DNA from: Phycisphaerales bacterium UBA1910
GTDB lineage: Bacteria > Planctomycetota > Phycisphaerae > Phycisphaerales > UBA1924
Direction: 5' to 3'
DNA: 39,031 nucleotides
Assembly: GCA_002337545.1 (NCBI GenBank)
Contig: DDGE01000028.1
Span: forward strand, 1,037-40,067
The notes under the pieces were generated by a model, which did no database searches, had not been told where the DNA came from, and worked only from the letters and a program-made list of their open reading frames with translations. Made by a program: the position numbers and the translations under genes. Below, in pieces: positions 15,277 to 22,245 of this stretch (positions are counted from its first letter, which is position 1; each line of letters begins with the position of its first letter).

Positions 15277-15927
15277 TCAGGTCTTGATGATGAAGTCGAT
15301 GGGCTTGAATGAGCCATTGTTCGACTTCTCTGCGGAGCATGCTGTGAGTCCGACGATGAGATCGCGCAGGGCCGTGAACTCGGTGTAATCGCCGGCTCTT
15401 GAGTTTGGTGGGCCGATGGTCAGTTCTCCCGTGTGCGAACTCGGGCGCACATCCATGAAGATGTTGAGTGTCGTGGGAATCTGGTCGGGTTCGATGCCGT
15501 AGGGTGCGAGGTTCTTCGAGAGATTCGAGAAGCACGAGGGGCGTGGTTCATCGATGCCGTAGAGTTTTTTGAACATCTCCTGCGAGCAGGGCGTGAGCAG
15601 GAAGTCGTGCCCGTCCACGGTGTTTTCTGTGATTTTGAGCATGGGGTTTGATCTGTTCGAGTAGAGCGTGTCCCCGTTGCGCATGTAGATCCTGTTTGCG
15701 TAATCGATCGTGCGTCCGGAACTCAGCCATTCTCTTGGGTCTTCCGCATCGAATGCCGTCAGATCACTGACCTGTTCGCCCTTTGGGTCGATGACTCTGA
15801 GTGTCTCTCCCTCGTTGAGCAAGAACCCGACGCCGGTGCGTGGTTCGATGCGAAACTCTGTGTTTGTTGGTCGTTCGTCCCTTGGTTCGCCGTCGACGAT
15901 GAACGCGGTCATTGTTGCGGTACTCAC
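15277..15927 (-). CDS. DUF1989 / urea carboxylase-associated family protein
   Basis: A 216-residue DUF1989 protein. Family signatures are GETLRVIDPKGEQVSDLTAF near residue 40, the Cys in FLLTPCSQEMF, the strand TTLNIFMDV, AGDYTEF, and the C-terminal LTACSAEKSNNGSFKPI. Characterised relatives (the UAAP/CgdAB pair) are metal-dependent carboxyguanidine deiminases in guanidine use; others remain unassigned. GTG 15927 is chosen because CGGAG lies about nine bases upstream and the codon overlaps the stop of the previous gene (GTGA), a sign of translational coupling. ATG 15912 is a weaker alternative. It is the last gene of a three-gene operon with two YqcI/YcgG proteins, so its substrate is probably the product of the N-hydroxylase upstream. 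No urea or guanidine carboxylase gene is in the window. Confidence 0.85.
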   Translation of the reverse strand: MSTATMTAFIVDGEPRDERPTNTEFRIEPRTGVGFLLNEGETLRVIDPKGEQVSDLTAFDAEDPREWLSSGRTIDYANRIYMRNGDTLYSNRSNPMLKITENTVDGHDFLLTPCSQEMFKKLYGIDEPRPSCFSNLSKNLAPYGIEPDQIPTTLNIFMDVRPSSHTGELTIGPPNSRAGDYTEFTALRDLIVGLTACSAEKSNNGSFKPIDFIIKT

Positions 15928-16727
15928 TTGTGATTCTCCGGTGCATTGTGTGAACTTGCTGTGCGTGTCTTAAATCCTGGGTGCCACGGGCATGCGTGTG
16001 GGCGTCCCGCGTACTGCTGTGCTTCGCTTGTCGTGCCATGGTCCGCGAGCAGCGGGTTGGGAGACCCGGCGAGGGATTCCTCTCTTTCGCGGATGGTGTC
16101 TCGCATGCGCTCATACCGCCCCTGCTCTCGCATGGCTTCGAACTGGTCATGAAGGTTGAATATGAGGGTGGGGTAGGGGAATCGGCGTGCTTCGCGAGCG
16201 GCCTGGGGGTGCATGCCGACGATGAAGAAGGCCCGTCCCGCGATGCTGAAGGAGAAATCGGGGTCCACCGGGTCGGATGACACCGCCGGATCCCAATCGA
16301 AGGTCAGCGAATCGATATCGTGCATGCCCTGGAGTTGGGTCCAGAGCTTGTCTTCGAAGTCTTCCTCATTCGTGATGCTCGGGTCATCGAATACGGCAAC
16401 GAAACTCGCGGTGTCCGGATCGATCTGGTCCGCGTTCGCTGCGAACCATTGGATGTCGTGCGTGCATTCAACGATGGATGAATGGCGTCCGAGCCCCGCG
16501 TATTGTGCGATCCGGTATGCGTCCTTGTTCAGTGCCGCCTTCGCACCGACGCATGGGTACGCGTTGTGAGAAACGAAAGCTTTGAGTGCGCCGTTGATCG
16601 CCGAGATCGCGGGCCCGGGCTTGGGTTGGTTGCTCTGGTGGCCTGTGATTCGCGCAAGCGTGTTGCGATCATCGGGCGCGTAGACGCGATCGCTGGGTTG
16701 GATGGTGATGGTTTGAGCAGAGATCAT
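15924..16727 (-). CDS. YqcI/YcgG family protein, GntA-like haem-dependent N-oxygenase candidate
   Basis: A 267-residue protein of the YqcI/YcgG family, which includes GntA, the haem-dependent N-hydroxylase of guanitoxin biosynthesis. Visible hallmarks are YPCVGAKAAL (58-66), AYRIAQYAGLG, DIQWFA, EEDFEDKLWTQLQGMHDID, GRAFFIVGMHPQAAREARRF (His173, Arg181-182), PTLIFNLHDQFEAMR (Asn191, His193) and the C-terminal CPW. ATG 16727 is chosen for AAGGGA six bases upstream; the frame is open to another ATG at 16826 without a ribosome site. Its stop overlaps the DUF1989 start. The upstream gene is a shorter paralogue. N-oxygenation of an amino or guanidino group is inferred from the family; the substrate is unknown. 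Confidence 0.8.
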   Translation of the reverse strand: MISAQTITIQPSDRVYAPDDRNTLARITGHQSNQPKPGPAISAINGALKAFVSHNAYPCVGAKAALNKDAYRIAQYAGLGRHSSIVECTHDIQWFAANADQIDPDTASFVAVFDDPSITNEEDFEDKLWTQLQGMHDIDSLTFDWDPAVSSDPVDPDFSFSIAGRAFFIVGMHPQAAREARRFPYPTLIFNLHDQFEAMREQGRYERMRDTIREREESLAGSPNPLLADHGTTSEAQQYAGRPHACPWHPGFKTRTASSHNAPENHK

Positions 16728-16863
16728 GGCGGTTCCCTTATGAATCGTTGTCGCCTGGTAACGAACACTTTGAAGATATGGGTTGAAGCCTTGGTCTCGG
16801 TGAACGGTGCATGAAATCGTGCTCATAGTTGAGGTAGGGCATTGAGTGGGGCGAGCGAGTGCT

Positions 16864-17502
16864 TCAAGCCTGAAGGAAGAGCCGCACGCGGTTGCGGCTT
16901 TTTCTGACCTCGTGTGCGCGTGTGAGTGGGAAGAGCATCAGGGTGGGCGTTTGGAACTGATGTTCAGGATCATCCGCGAACGGGTGCATGAACACCATGC
17001 TCAGATCGCGGTTGTTTATGGTGAAGATGTGCTCGTTGTGGTTGGTGTGAGAGCATCGCCCCGGGTACCAGTGATGCTGGGCTGCGTTCTTTGAGCACAT
17101 GCCAAGCATCTGAGACCAGAGCTGGTGTTCAAGTTCTTTGGTGTCACGGATTGAGACATCCTCGAAGAACGCGAAGAACGCATCTGTTCCGCATTGAGTG
17201 GACGCGTGGGCGAACCAGCGAAGATCCTGCTCGTTGTCCTCAATCGATTCGCTTGTACCCAGACCGTGGTACAGGGCGACTCGATAGGATCGCCGCCGTA
17301 GGGCATCGCTCGCGGATATGCACCGATGGGGGGAGGATTCGAGCAGCACGCGCAGCTTGTGATGATGTTCCAGCAGGATGGGGTTCGGGGCATTGGCGCC
17401 GATGGGGTCATCCCAGTCTGCGCTCAAGCCGCGCACGGAATCGGGGCGAAAGACCCGATCGCTGACGATGATGTGTTCTCTTGATTGATGAATGGGAATC
17501 AT
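16864..17502 (-). CDS. Degenerate YqcI/YcgG family paralogue
   Basis: A 212-residue relative of the next gene in the operon. By eye it aligns from about residue 55 to 190, with matching blocks: the Cys of SPHRCISASDAL, SYRVALYHGLG, DLRWFAHAS, ELEHQLWSQMLGM and VFMHPF at identical numbering (His173). After that it diverges. The RRF and N-x-H-x-QF residues are replaced (Phe191, Leu193), and the protein stops about 50 residues early, without the CPW tail. It keeps an intact reading frame and a start (ATG 17502 with GAGGGC upstream), so it is unlikely to be a simple pseudogene. It may be an inactive partner or regulator of the full-length enzyme, or an enzyme of changed specificity. It is the first gene of the operon. 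Confidence 0.75.
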   Translation of the reverse strand: MIPIHQSREHIIVSDRVFRPDSVRGLSADWDDPIGANAPNPILLEHHHKLRVLLESSPHRCISASDALRRRSYRVALYHGLGTSESIEDNEQDLRWFAHASTQCGTDAFFAFFEDVSIRDTKELEHQLWSQMLGMCSKNAAQHHWYPGRCSHTNHNEHIFTINNRDLSMVFMHPFADDPEHQFQTPTLMLFPLTRAHEVRKSRNRVRLFLQA

Positions 17503-17789
17503 GGTTCATGCCCTCTCGCAGTCTTCGATGCAACTGAAAAGATGTTCCCTCAGGGGGATCAAGGGTGCATGAACGGGTCATGAATGTGTTTTCATCCTGT
17601 GGCCGGTGTTGGGCGGACTGGCGCAGTGTGACGCGGGGCGGTGTTTCAAGTGCTTGATTGTCTATGGGTTAGGTCGCAGGCCTTCGCTCGTGTGTATGCC
17701 GAAAGTTTGTCAAAGAGTTGCGCGAAATGTGCGTTGCGTTTGTCCGAAACACACTTTGTTGGTTCGGAACTGCTTGAGGGGAGATAGAT
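17503..17789. other. Divergent intergenic region
   Basis: About 290 bases separate the YqcI/YcgG operon (leaving to the left) from the 36-codon frame (right). It should hold promoters for both. Two imperfect copies of a CATGAA-type sequence (GCATGAACGGGTCATGAA, 17567-17584) lie 65-82 bases upstream of ATG 17502. I see no gene in it. Confidence 0.4.
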
Positions 17790-17900
17790 ATGAGCGCACG
17801 CTCCGCAATCGCAATCGTGGTGATGCACTTGGTCTTGGGGGTGGTGGCTTCTGGATCCGATGCCCAGGGAGTGCGTTCGTTCGATCGAGGACTGATCTAG
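17790..17900 (+). CDS. 36-residue frame consisting almost only of a signal peptide
   Basis: ATG 17790 follows GAGGGGAGA with good spacing. The product opens MSARSAIAIVVMHLVLGVVA, a classical signal peptide, with a likely cleavage near SGSDAQG, and ends only ten or so residues later in SFDRGLI. Its TAG stop (17898-17900) overlaps that of the convergent DCC gene (shared CTAG). Either it is a small exported peptide or it is the surviving 5' end of a secreted protein gene cut off at the DCC gene. Confidence 0.4.
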   Translation: MSARSAIAIVVMHLVLGVVASGSDAQGVRSFDRGLI

Positions 17901-18286
17901 TCACTCGAGCACGCGTCGTCGCAGGTGTGCTGGCTCTTGAAGAAGCGCAATCGGTTCTTGGCGAACCAGAGGTACAACCGGTCGCATACCCATGAAATGA
18001 GGGGGAGCTTGGTCCATGCGAGCATCCACCCGCGATCGACGGCTTGCATGGTCACGCGGACTGCATCCATTGCCTTATGGACTCGCCCGTCGGGGGTGAT
18101 CGCGTGCATGACCCTTCGGATCTCAACGGGGTGAAGATCGTGCGCTTCGGAATAGGTCTGATCCTGCCGCAGATCGACGAGCTTGAGCTTTCCCCGCCCG
18201 TCATCGATTCGGCGGAGCCGATCCGCCACATGGTTGCACGAGGGGCAGATGCCGTCATAGAGCACAATGGTGGGGGCATCGGGCAT
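17897..18286 (-). CDS. DCC family thiol-disulfide oxidoreductase (DUF393)
   Basis: A 129-residue protein with the DCC signature at its N-terminus: IVLYDGICPSCNHVADRL, giving Asp11, Cys14 and Cys17 in a thioredoxin-like fold. A central Pro/Gly-rich link (HAITPDGRVHKAMDAVR) and a C-terminal Trp/Leu-rich segment (LPLISWVCDRLYLWFAKNRLRF) match the family, whose members are small redox proteins of unknown partner. ATG 18286 is the only reasonable start. The pseudopilin gene ends 24 bases upstream on the same strand, so the two may be co-transcribed. Confidence 0.9.
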   Translation of the reverse strand: MPDAPTIVLYDGICPSCNHVADRLRRIDDGRGKLKLVDLRQDQTYSEAHDLHPVEIRRVMHAITPDGRVHKAMDAVRVTMQAVDRGWMLAWTKLPLISWVCDRLYLWFAKNRLRFFKSQHTCDDACSSD

Positions 18287-18309
18287 GGATCATTCTATTC
18301 GCGTGGGTA

Positions 18310-18816
18310 TTACCCGCCGACGCTCTTGATCAGGTCGTCTGTGAGCTTCTCGACGGAGTCCGTGGTGCCCTTGTAACCAGAATCGCCGGAGCTGTGGTCG
18401 GGCTCGATGATGCCGCTCGTCAGGTTGTAGCGCCAGCCGTGGGTATCTGCGCCAGCGGCCGCGCCGCCTCGTCGGATCGTGATCTTGCCGTTGATGGGGT
18501 TGACGGGGATGCCGTTGATGTATGGGCCGTAGATGCCCGTGGACGCGTTGATGGTGCCGTCGAGATCTGATTTGCGGAGAAGTCGGAAGTAGAAGGTTTT
18601 GGCATCCGCTGCGCCAACATGGGGCAAAACGCCCTCATGCTCGACGGTATAGAGGTCGACGGCTTTCTGGAGCGCGGTTTGCGAACCGACCACGGCGTTC
18701 TTGGCGGCATTGTCTGCGGCGCTGGACATACGCGGGACAGCGATCGCGCCGATGATCCCGATGATCACCACAACGATCACGAGTTCGACGAGCGAGAATG
18801 CCCGTTGTGTACGCAT
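18310..18816 (-). CDS. Type II secretion-like pseudopilin (GspG-type)
   Basis: A 168-residue protein with a type III (prepilin) signal: basic MRTQRA, then FSLVELVIVVVIIGIIGAIA, with the conserved Glu at +5. The residue before the cleavage site is Ala instead of the usual Gly. The C-terminal domain has the pattern YGPYINGIPVNPINGK and GWRYNLTSGII, as in planctomycete GspG-like proteins and major pseudopilins. It would be processed by a prepilin peptidase and sit in the inner membrane or a pseudopilus; no other secretion gene is in the window, so it is a stand-alone pilin. ATG 18816 is chosen over TTG 18822; neither has a good ribosome site. Confidence 0.85.
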   Translation of the reverse strand: MRTQRAFSLVELVIVVVIIGIIGAIAVPRMSSAADNAAKNAVVGSQTALQKAVDLYTVEHEGVLPHVGAADAKTFYFRLLRKSDLDGTINASTGIYGPYINGIPVNPINGKITIRRGGAAAGADTHGWRYNLTSGIIEPDHSSGDSGYKGTTDSVEKLTDDLIKSVGG

Positions 18817-18954
18817 ATACAAAGGATCGACCCATCGGGCGATACAGTTCTGTGGGGATCCTCATGTCGATGCTAACAGGCGAGTAACTGATCGATTGGG
18901 ACTCGAAAGACCGCCTTTGTAGTCCGAGAAGTCTGAAGGTAATCCAAACGACTG

Positions 18955-19935
18955 TCAAGCGCCGGCCGATGAGTCCGCTTGGGTGACCATCTCTTTCAGA
19001 ACCGCAAGCTTCTGTTTGAAACCGGGTATGTCAAGAAAATGATCCCGGGGTGGCCCGAATCGCTTTTCGATCTCAGCCTTCGAATAACCATAAAAGAGTT
19101 CGAGGCTATCGTGCGAGATCCAAAGTTTCGCGTTGCTGTCTACTACATGCTTATCACCAACCCAGATCGTAAATAAACACCTGGTTTTGTTTGCGGGCGG
19201 GGCGAACATGGCAGAAGTTTTGTACGGACGCAAATGGAGCCCGAGTTGTTCACCAACCCGTAGGCACAGGTTCAGTGCTTCCTCGGTCCCCGTCGTTCTT
19301 GCGGTTGCGAGAAGATCCTCGATGCTAGTTGCTTTGCTTTGCCCGCTAGTGGGTTTCGTCTGTGCCGAAGTCTGCTCATGGATTTCGCGTGCGAGCAGCG
19401 TTTCGCCTGAACTGCTTCGGTATGCAGTAAATGTGATGACTCGTATTTCCAGCCCGGCCCGTTCGCTGAGATAGTCAACCATTCGTTCAAGGTTTGCGTC
19501 GATGCTCGTGCCCACGAGGTAGATCACAGGATCGACCCCCTCGCTCAGGTCATCGATTGATGCATCCCTTGCGCTGAGCAAATCCTTTAGGTTTGTGCCA
19601 CGAGTTTCCAGGTAGGTGTTGCTCTGTTCAACGAGTTCGTCAGGGGACAATCGCTGTAGGCACGATGCGTAGTCGATTGCTTGGGCAATGACCTCACGGC
19701 GCAGTCGATCTCTCTTGATCTCAATAAGCACCCATTGGCCATTCCGATCGATCGCGAGTAGATCGAGCGGGCCGCCTTCTGTACGGAGTTGTCGAGCAAC
19801 GATGCATAGACCGCTTTCAAGTAGTGATGGATCGCGTTCGATCCAATCTTCCAGATGTTGTTCATATTCGATTGCAGAGGTCTGGCTCTCAACCGGTGTG
19901 CCGTTGATTACTGACCAGATACCAATATGAGTCAT
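18955..19935 (-). CDS. NucS-like (EndoMS-type) PD-(D/E)XK endonuclease family protein
   Basis: A 326-residue protein. After a short opening (MTHIGIWSVINGTPVE), a helix EYEQHLEDWIERDPSLLESG leads into the nuclease core GGPLDLLAIDRNGQWVLIEIKRD, with Asp and the E-x-K pair in PD-(D/E)XK spacing. The following helix (REVIAQAIDYASCLQRL) also fits NucS. The second half, from about residue 215, has the pattern GTEEALNLCLRVGEQLGLHLRPY and a beta-rich end; I do not recognise it. NucS acts on branched or mismatched DNA in archaea and actinobacteria; relatives in other phyla are uncharacterised. ATG 19935 has GAGG upstream; the frame remains open beyond without a better start. By eye the gene has lower GC than its neighbours, which fits horizontal transfer. 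Confidence 0.8.
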   Translation of the reverse strand: MTHIGIWSVINGTPVESQTSAIEYEQHLEDWIERDPSLLESGLCIVARQLRTEGGPLDLLAIDRNGQWVLIEIKRDRLRREVIAQAIDYASCLQRLSPDELVEQSNTYLETRGTNLKDLLSARDASIDDLSEGVDPVIYLVGTSIDANLERMVDYLSERAGLEIRVITFTAYRSSSGETLLAREIHEQTSAQTKPTSGQSKATSIEDLLATARTTGTEEALNLCLRVGEQLGLHLRPYKTSAMFAPPANKTRCLFTIWVGDKHVVDSNAKLWISHDSLELFYGYSKAEIEKRFGPPRDHFLDIPGFKQKLAVLKEMVTQADSSAGA

Positions 19936-20011
19936 CTCTACATCCTCGGCATGCTCGTTCTGACAACATCGTACCATGGAAAGCTGAGGTGTTGTTTCTG
20001 CACTTTGTTCA

Positions 20012-20638
20012 CTACCAGATCTTCCGCGCAACGCTCGGGAGAAGCCAAAGGCCCAGCACAGTCGCGATGCCGGATTTGAGAATCATTCCTGGGATGAAGA
20101 CGAGGAACCCATAGTAGATCGATTGGTTCCAGGTCATTGGGTCGAGTTTGGTGTCGATCGAGTAGATCCAGTGCAGCCAGGGGACGCCGAAGAGGAAGAC
20201 GACCATGTGGACGGCGATCCCCGCGATGAAGATCGCGAGCCATCCGCGGATCGAGCCGTCTTCTCGTTTGATGATCCCGTGTGCGACGGGTTGGCAGAAG
20301 AGGAAGCCGAGCAGGTAGCCGCCGGTTTGCCCGAGCAGGACGGGGAGCCCGGCCTGTCCTTCGCCGAACACGCCAACGCCGGCGATCCCCATGATAAGGT
20401 AGAGCGCGATGCTCGCGAACCCGAGGCGTGGACCCAGCGCCAGGGCGCAGAGCAGGACACCGAGTGTCTGCAGGGTGATCGGAATGCCCAGCGGCGCGGT
20501 GGGGATGGCGATGTGCGAGCAGATGATGATGATCAGTGTCATCATCGGGACTGCGGCCATTCGATGGAGCAGGCGATCATTCGAGGTATCGCGTGCCCGT
20601 GATCCGTCCTGCGTCGTTGTTCCCTCTTGAGTGTTCAT
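20012..20638 (-). CDS. bioY: Biotin transporter BioY (S component)
   Basis: A 208-residue membrane protein of the BioY family, the substrate-binding S component of energy-coupling factor biotin transporters. Six hydrophobic segments can be followed, with family motifs PLGIPITLQTLGVLLCALAL (residues 48-67), LYLIMGIAGVGVF, GQTGGYLLGF and FIPGMILKSGIATVLGLWL. In this family the GxTGGY loop and neighbouring residues line the biotin site. ATG 20638 is chosen because the open frame upstream overlaps the bactofilin gene and is Arg/Ser-rich noise. The gap to the zinc-ribbon bactofilin stop (20643) is four bases, so they are co-transcribed. No EcfA/EcfT genes are here; BioY can work with a shared module encoded elsewhere. 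Confidence 0.92.
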   Translation of the reverse strand: MNTQEGTTTQDGSRARDTSNDRLLHRMAAVPMMTLIIIICSHIAIPTAPLGIPITLQTLGVLLCALALGPRLGFASIALYLIMGIAGVGVFGEGQAGLPVLLGQTGGYLLGFLFCQPVAHGIIKREDGSIRGWLAIFIAGIAVHMVVFLFGVPWLHWIYSIDTKLDPMTWNQSIYYGFLVFIPGMILKSGIATVLGLWLLPSVARKIW

Positions 20639-20642
20639 GCTT

Positions 20643-21251
20643 CTAGCGTACGACCCTGAGCCGCTGTTGTGTGCTTCTGGGGAGCACGATCGTTTGCGGT
20701 GGTTCTGGAGCCGCGAGCGGGTCTTCGAATGGTTTGATCTCGATCTGCGATGCGGGGCCGGTGCCCGGTCGTGCCCGTGCCGCGGCGTCGATATCGAGCG
20801 ATCCGAGTGCATTGGATGGTGATTCGATGACGGACCCTGTGATCCGTGCGCCGGGTTCAATGATCACGCTTTTGGCGCGGACCCCGCCCCGGAGTTCGCC
20901 GGTTGCTGTGATCGTCACGGTCCCGCCCGAGACGCACATCGAGTGCACCGAGCCGGAAATGGTGATGTCACCGGATGCGACAGAGAGGTTTGCAATCACC
21001 TGTGCTTCCGGGTGGACGATGATCGATTCTGTTGTGAGCAGCGAGGTTCCCCAGTGCCCTTTGGTGATCTCAAGTGGGAGCAGGCGCAGGTTGCCGGCAC
21101 ACCTGGGGCAGGATGCCGATTCCGCGTATCCCGAAACGGGGAGTGTTGCGGCGCATCGGTAGCAGACCACATCCCTTGATTGCGGGATGACGGGGCGCGC
21201 TGCGCCACGATCACGCATAAGGAACCGGGGTGGTCTGAAGAAACTGGCCAT
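20643..21251 (-). CDS. Bactofilin-domain protein with N-terminal zinc ribbon
   Basis: A 202-residue protein combining a ribbon (CYRCAATLPVSG...CPRCAG, about residues 29-55) with a bactofilin-type beta-helix of short repeated turns: IIVHPEAQVIANLSVASGDI, TISGSVHSMCVSGGTVTITA, GELRGGVRAKSVIIEPGARI. Bactofilins form membrane-associated filaments that shape cells and localise partners. The C-terminal 60 residues (from SPSNALGSLD) are Pro-rich and likely disordered. ATG 21251 (MASFFRPPRF) is chosen; upstream open frame lacks a good site. It lies between a plain bactofilin gene and bioY in one minus-strand operon. Confidence 0.8.
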   Translation of the reverse strand: MASFFRPPRFLMRDRGAARPVIPQSRDVVCYRCAATLPVSGYAESASCPRCAGNLRLLPLEITKGHWGTSLLTTESIIVHPEAQVIANLSVASGDITISGSVHSMCVSGGTVTITATGELRGGVRAKSVIIEPGARITGSVIESPSNALGSLDIDAAARARPGTGPASQIEIKPFEDPLAAPEPPQTIVLPRSTQQRLRVVR

Positions 21252-21344
21252 AAAACGGGCCGCTCCGGCGTTTGCCGAACGCGGCCTGGGATGGGTGGCT
21301 CGTTCATTGGGCGAGCTGCCCAAGTGGTGTGGTGTTCTCTTTGA

Positions 21345-21857
21345 TTACGCGACGCTCGAGTTGGATTCCTGCGCCCACGGAGGGGTCAGGTCGAGCTGGG
21401 TTGTGATGTTGGACTTGGGTTCTGCTGTCACGGGCGCGGTGTTCGTCTGCTGGCTCTGGTTTGATTGCCCGGTCATTTCCTGAGCACGCGGGCCGACATT
21501 GCAGTGGCCGACAAAGCTGGCGCCCTCGGATACGACGAGCGTTCCCGCGGTCAGATCGCCCTGAACCTGGGCGTTCTTGGTGAGGGTCAGTCGATCGCGG
21601 GCGAAGAGCGGGCCCTGAACGGAGCCGTCAACGATGATTTGTTCCGCTTCGACGGCTGCGTTGCAGTTGGCGCCGTTGCCGATCTGGACCTCGCCCTGCG
21701 CGGTGATCTTGCCCTCGAAGTGCCCGAGGATGCGTGCGGACTTCTCGAAGAACATCTCACCCTTGATGCGGGTGTCGGCCCCGATGACGGTGAGCTCCGG
21801 GGTGCTTGCGGCGCCCTGTGTGTTGCCCTGGGTGTTGATGGGGTTCTGGTTCGACAT
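21345..21857 (-). CDS. Bactofilin
   Basis: A 170-residue bactofilin: a disordered N-terminus (MSNQNPINTQGNTQGAAS), a right-handed beta-helix core with typical turns (TVIGADTRIKGEMFFEKSAR, ILGHFEGKITAQGEVQIGNG, VDGSVQGPLFARDRLTLTKN, QVQGDLTAGTLVVSEGASFV) and a disordered C-terminus rich in Gln, Asn and Thr. It polymerises into cytoskeletal filaments without nucleotide. ATG 21857 has AAGGAAC at good spacing. It is the first gene of the operon with the zinc-ribbon bactofilin and bioY, and is divergent from the 14-repeat FG-GAP gene. Confidence 0.92.
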   Translation of the reverse strand: MSNQNPINTQGNTQGAASTPELTVIGADTRIKGEMFFEKSARILGHFEGKITAQGEVQIGNGANCNAAVEAEQIIVDGSVQGPLFARDRLTLTKNAQVQGDLTAGTLVVSEGASFVGHCNVGPRAQEMTGQSNQSQQTNTAPVTAEPKSNITTQLDLTPPWAQESNSSVA

Positions 21858-22245
21858 ACGGCAGTTCCTTCCCTATCCCGATCGGCGTTGGCCGACGAAG
21901 AGTTCGTGTGGTCCCGTGAGTGCGCGGACGGATGGCGCACCGATGACGGTTCCAGCTCGTGGTTCAAGTCTTGGCTTGGTTGTGGTTTGGGCATCCCTGC
22001 CGGATCTTCGCCTTCCCTGGCTGGATGATGCATCGTCCAGATAAGCGGGGGGACTGAAGTTTCGGTTGTGCGGATTGGAGAAAATTTGCGGAATCTGCGG
22101 CGGGTCGTGGCGGGGCTCGGCGTGAGGGGTGGTGCTCGGGGCGAGGGACATGATCCTCTTCTCGGGATGCACTCCTGCGGGTGGTTTGCAATCGCAAACT
22201 ATCAGTTCTCTGCAACACATCTCATTTCGTCCCGTACCTGTGTTC
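21858..22245. other. Divergent intergenic region with two inverted repeats
   Basis: About 390 bases separate the bactofilin operon from the second 14-repeat FG-GAP gene. No convincing gene is seen. CTGGATGATGCATCGTCCAG (22021-22040) is a 20-bp palindrome with nine of ten pairs matched, and GTTTGCAATCGCAAAC (22184-22199) is a 6-bp inverted repeat with a four-base centre, lying 47 bases before the proposed start at 22246. Either could be an operator for the divergent promoters. Confidence 0.45.

Noticed and set aside
16806..17573. GGTGCATGAA shared upstream of both YqcI/YcgG genes (16806-16815 and 17564-17573) as a common operator
   Set aside because: The same sequence also occurs inside the coding region near 16982, where it encodes the conserved Met-His-Pro, so chance or codon bias can explain it.
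17646..17828. A Cys/His-rich 60-codon minus-strand frame (CDCGAC)
   Set aside because: It starts at GTG without a ribosome site, is antisense to the better supported 36-codon frame, and has no ordered metal-site spacing.
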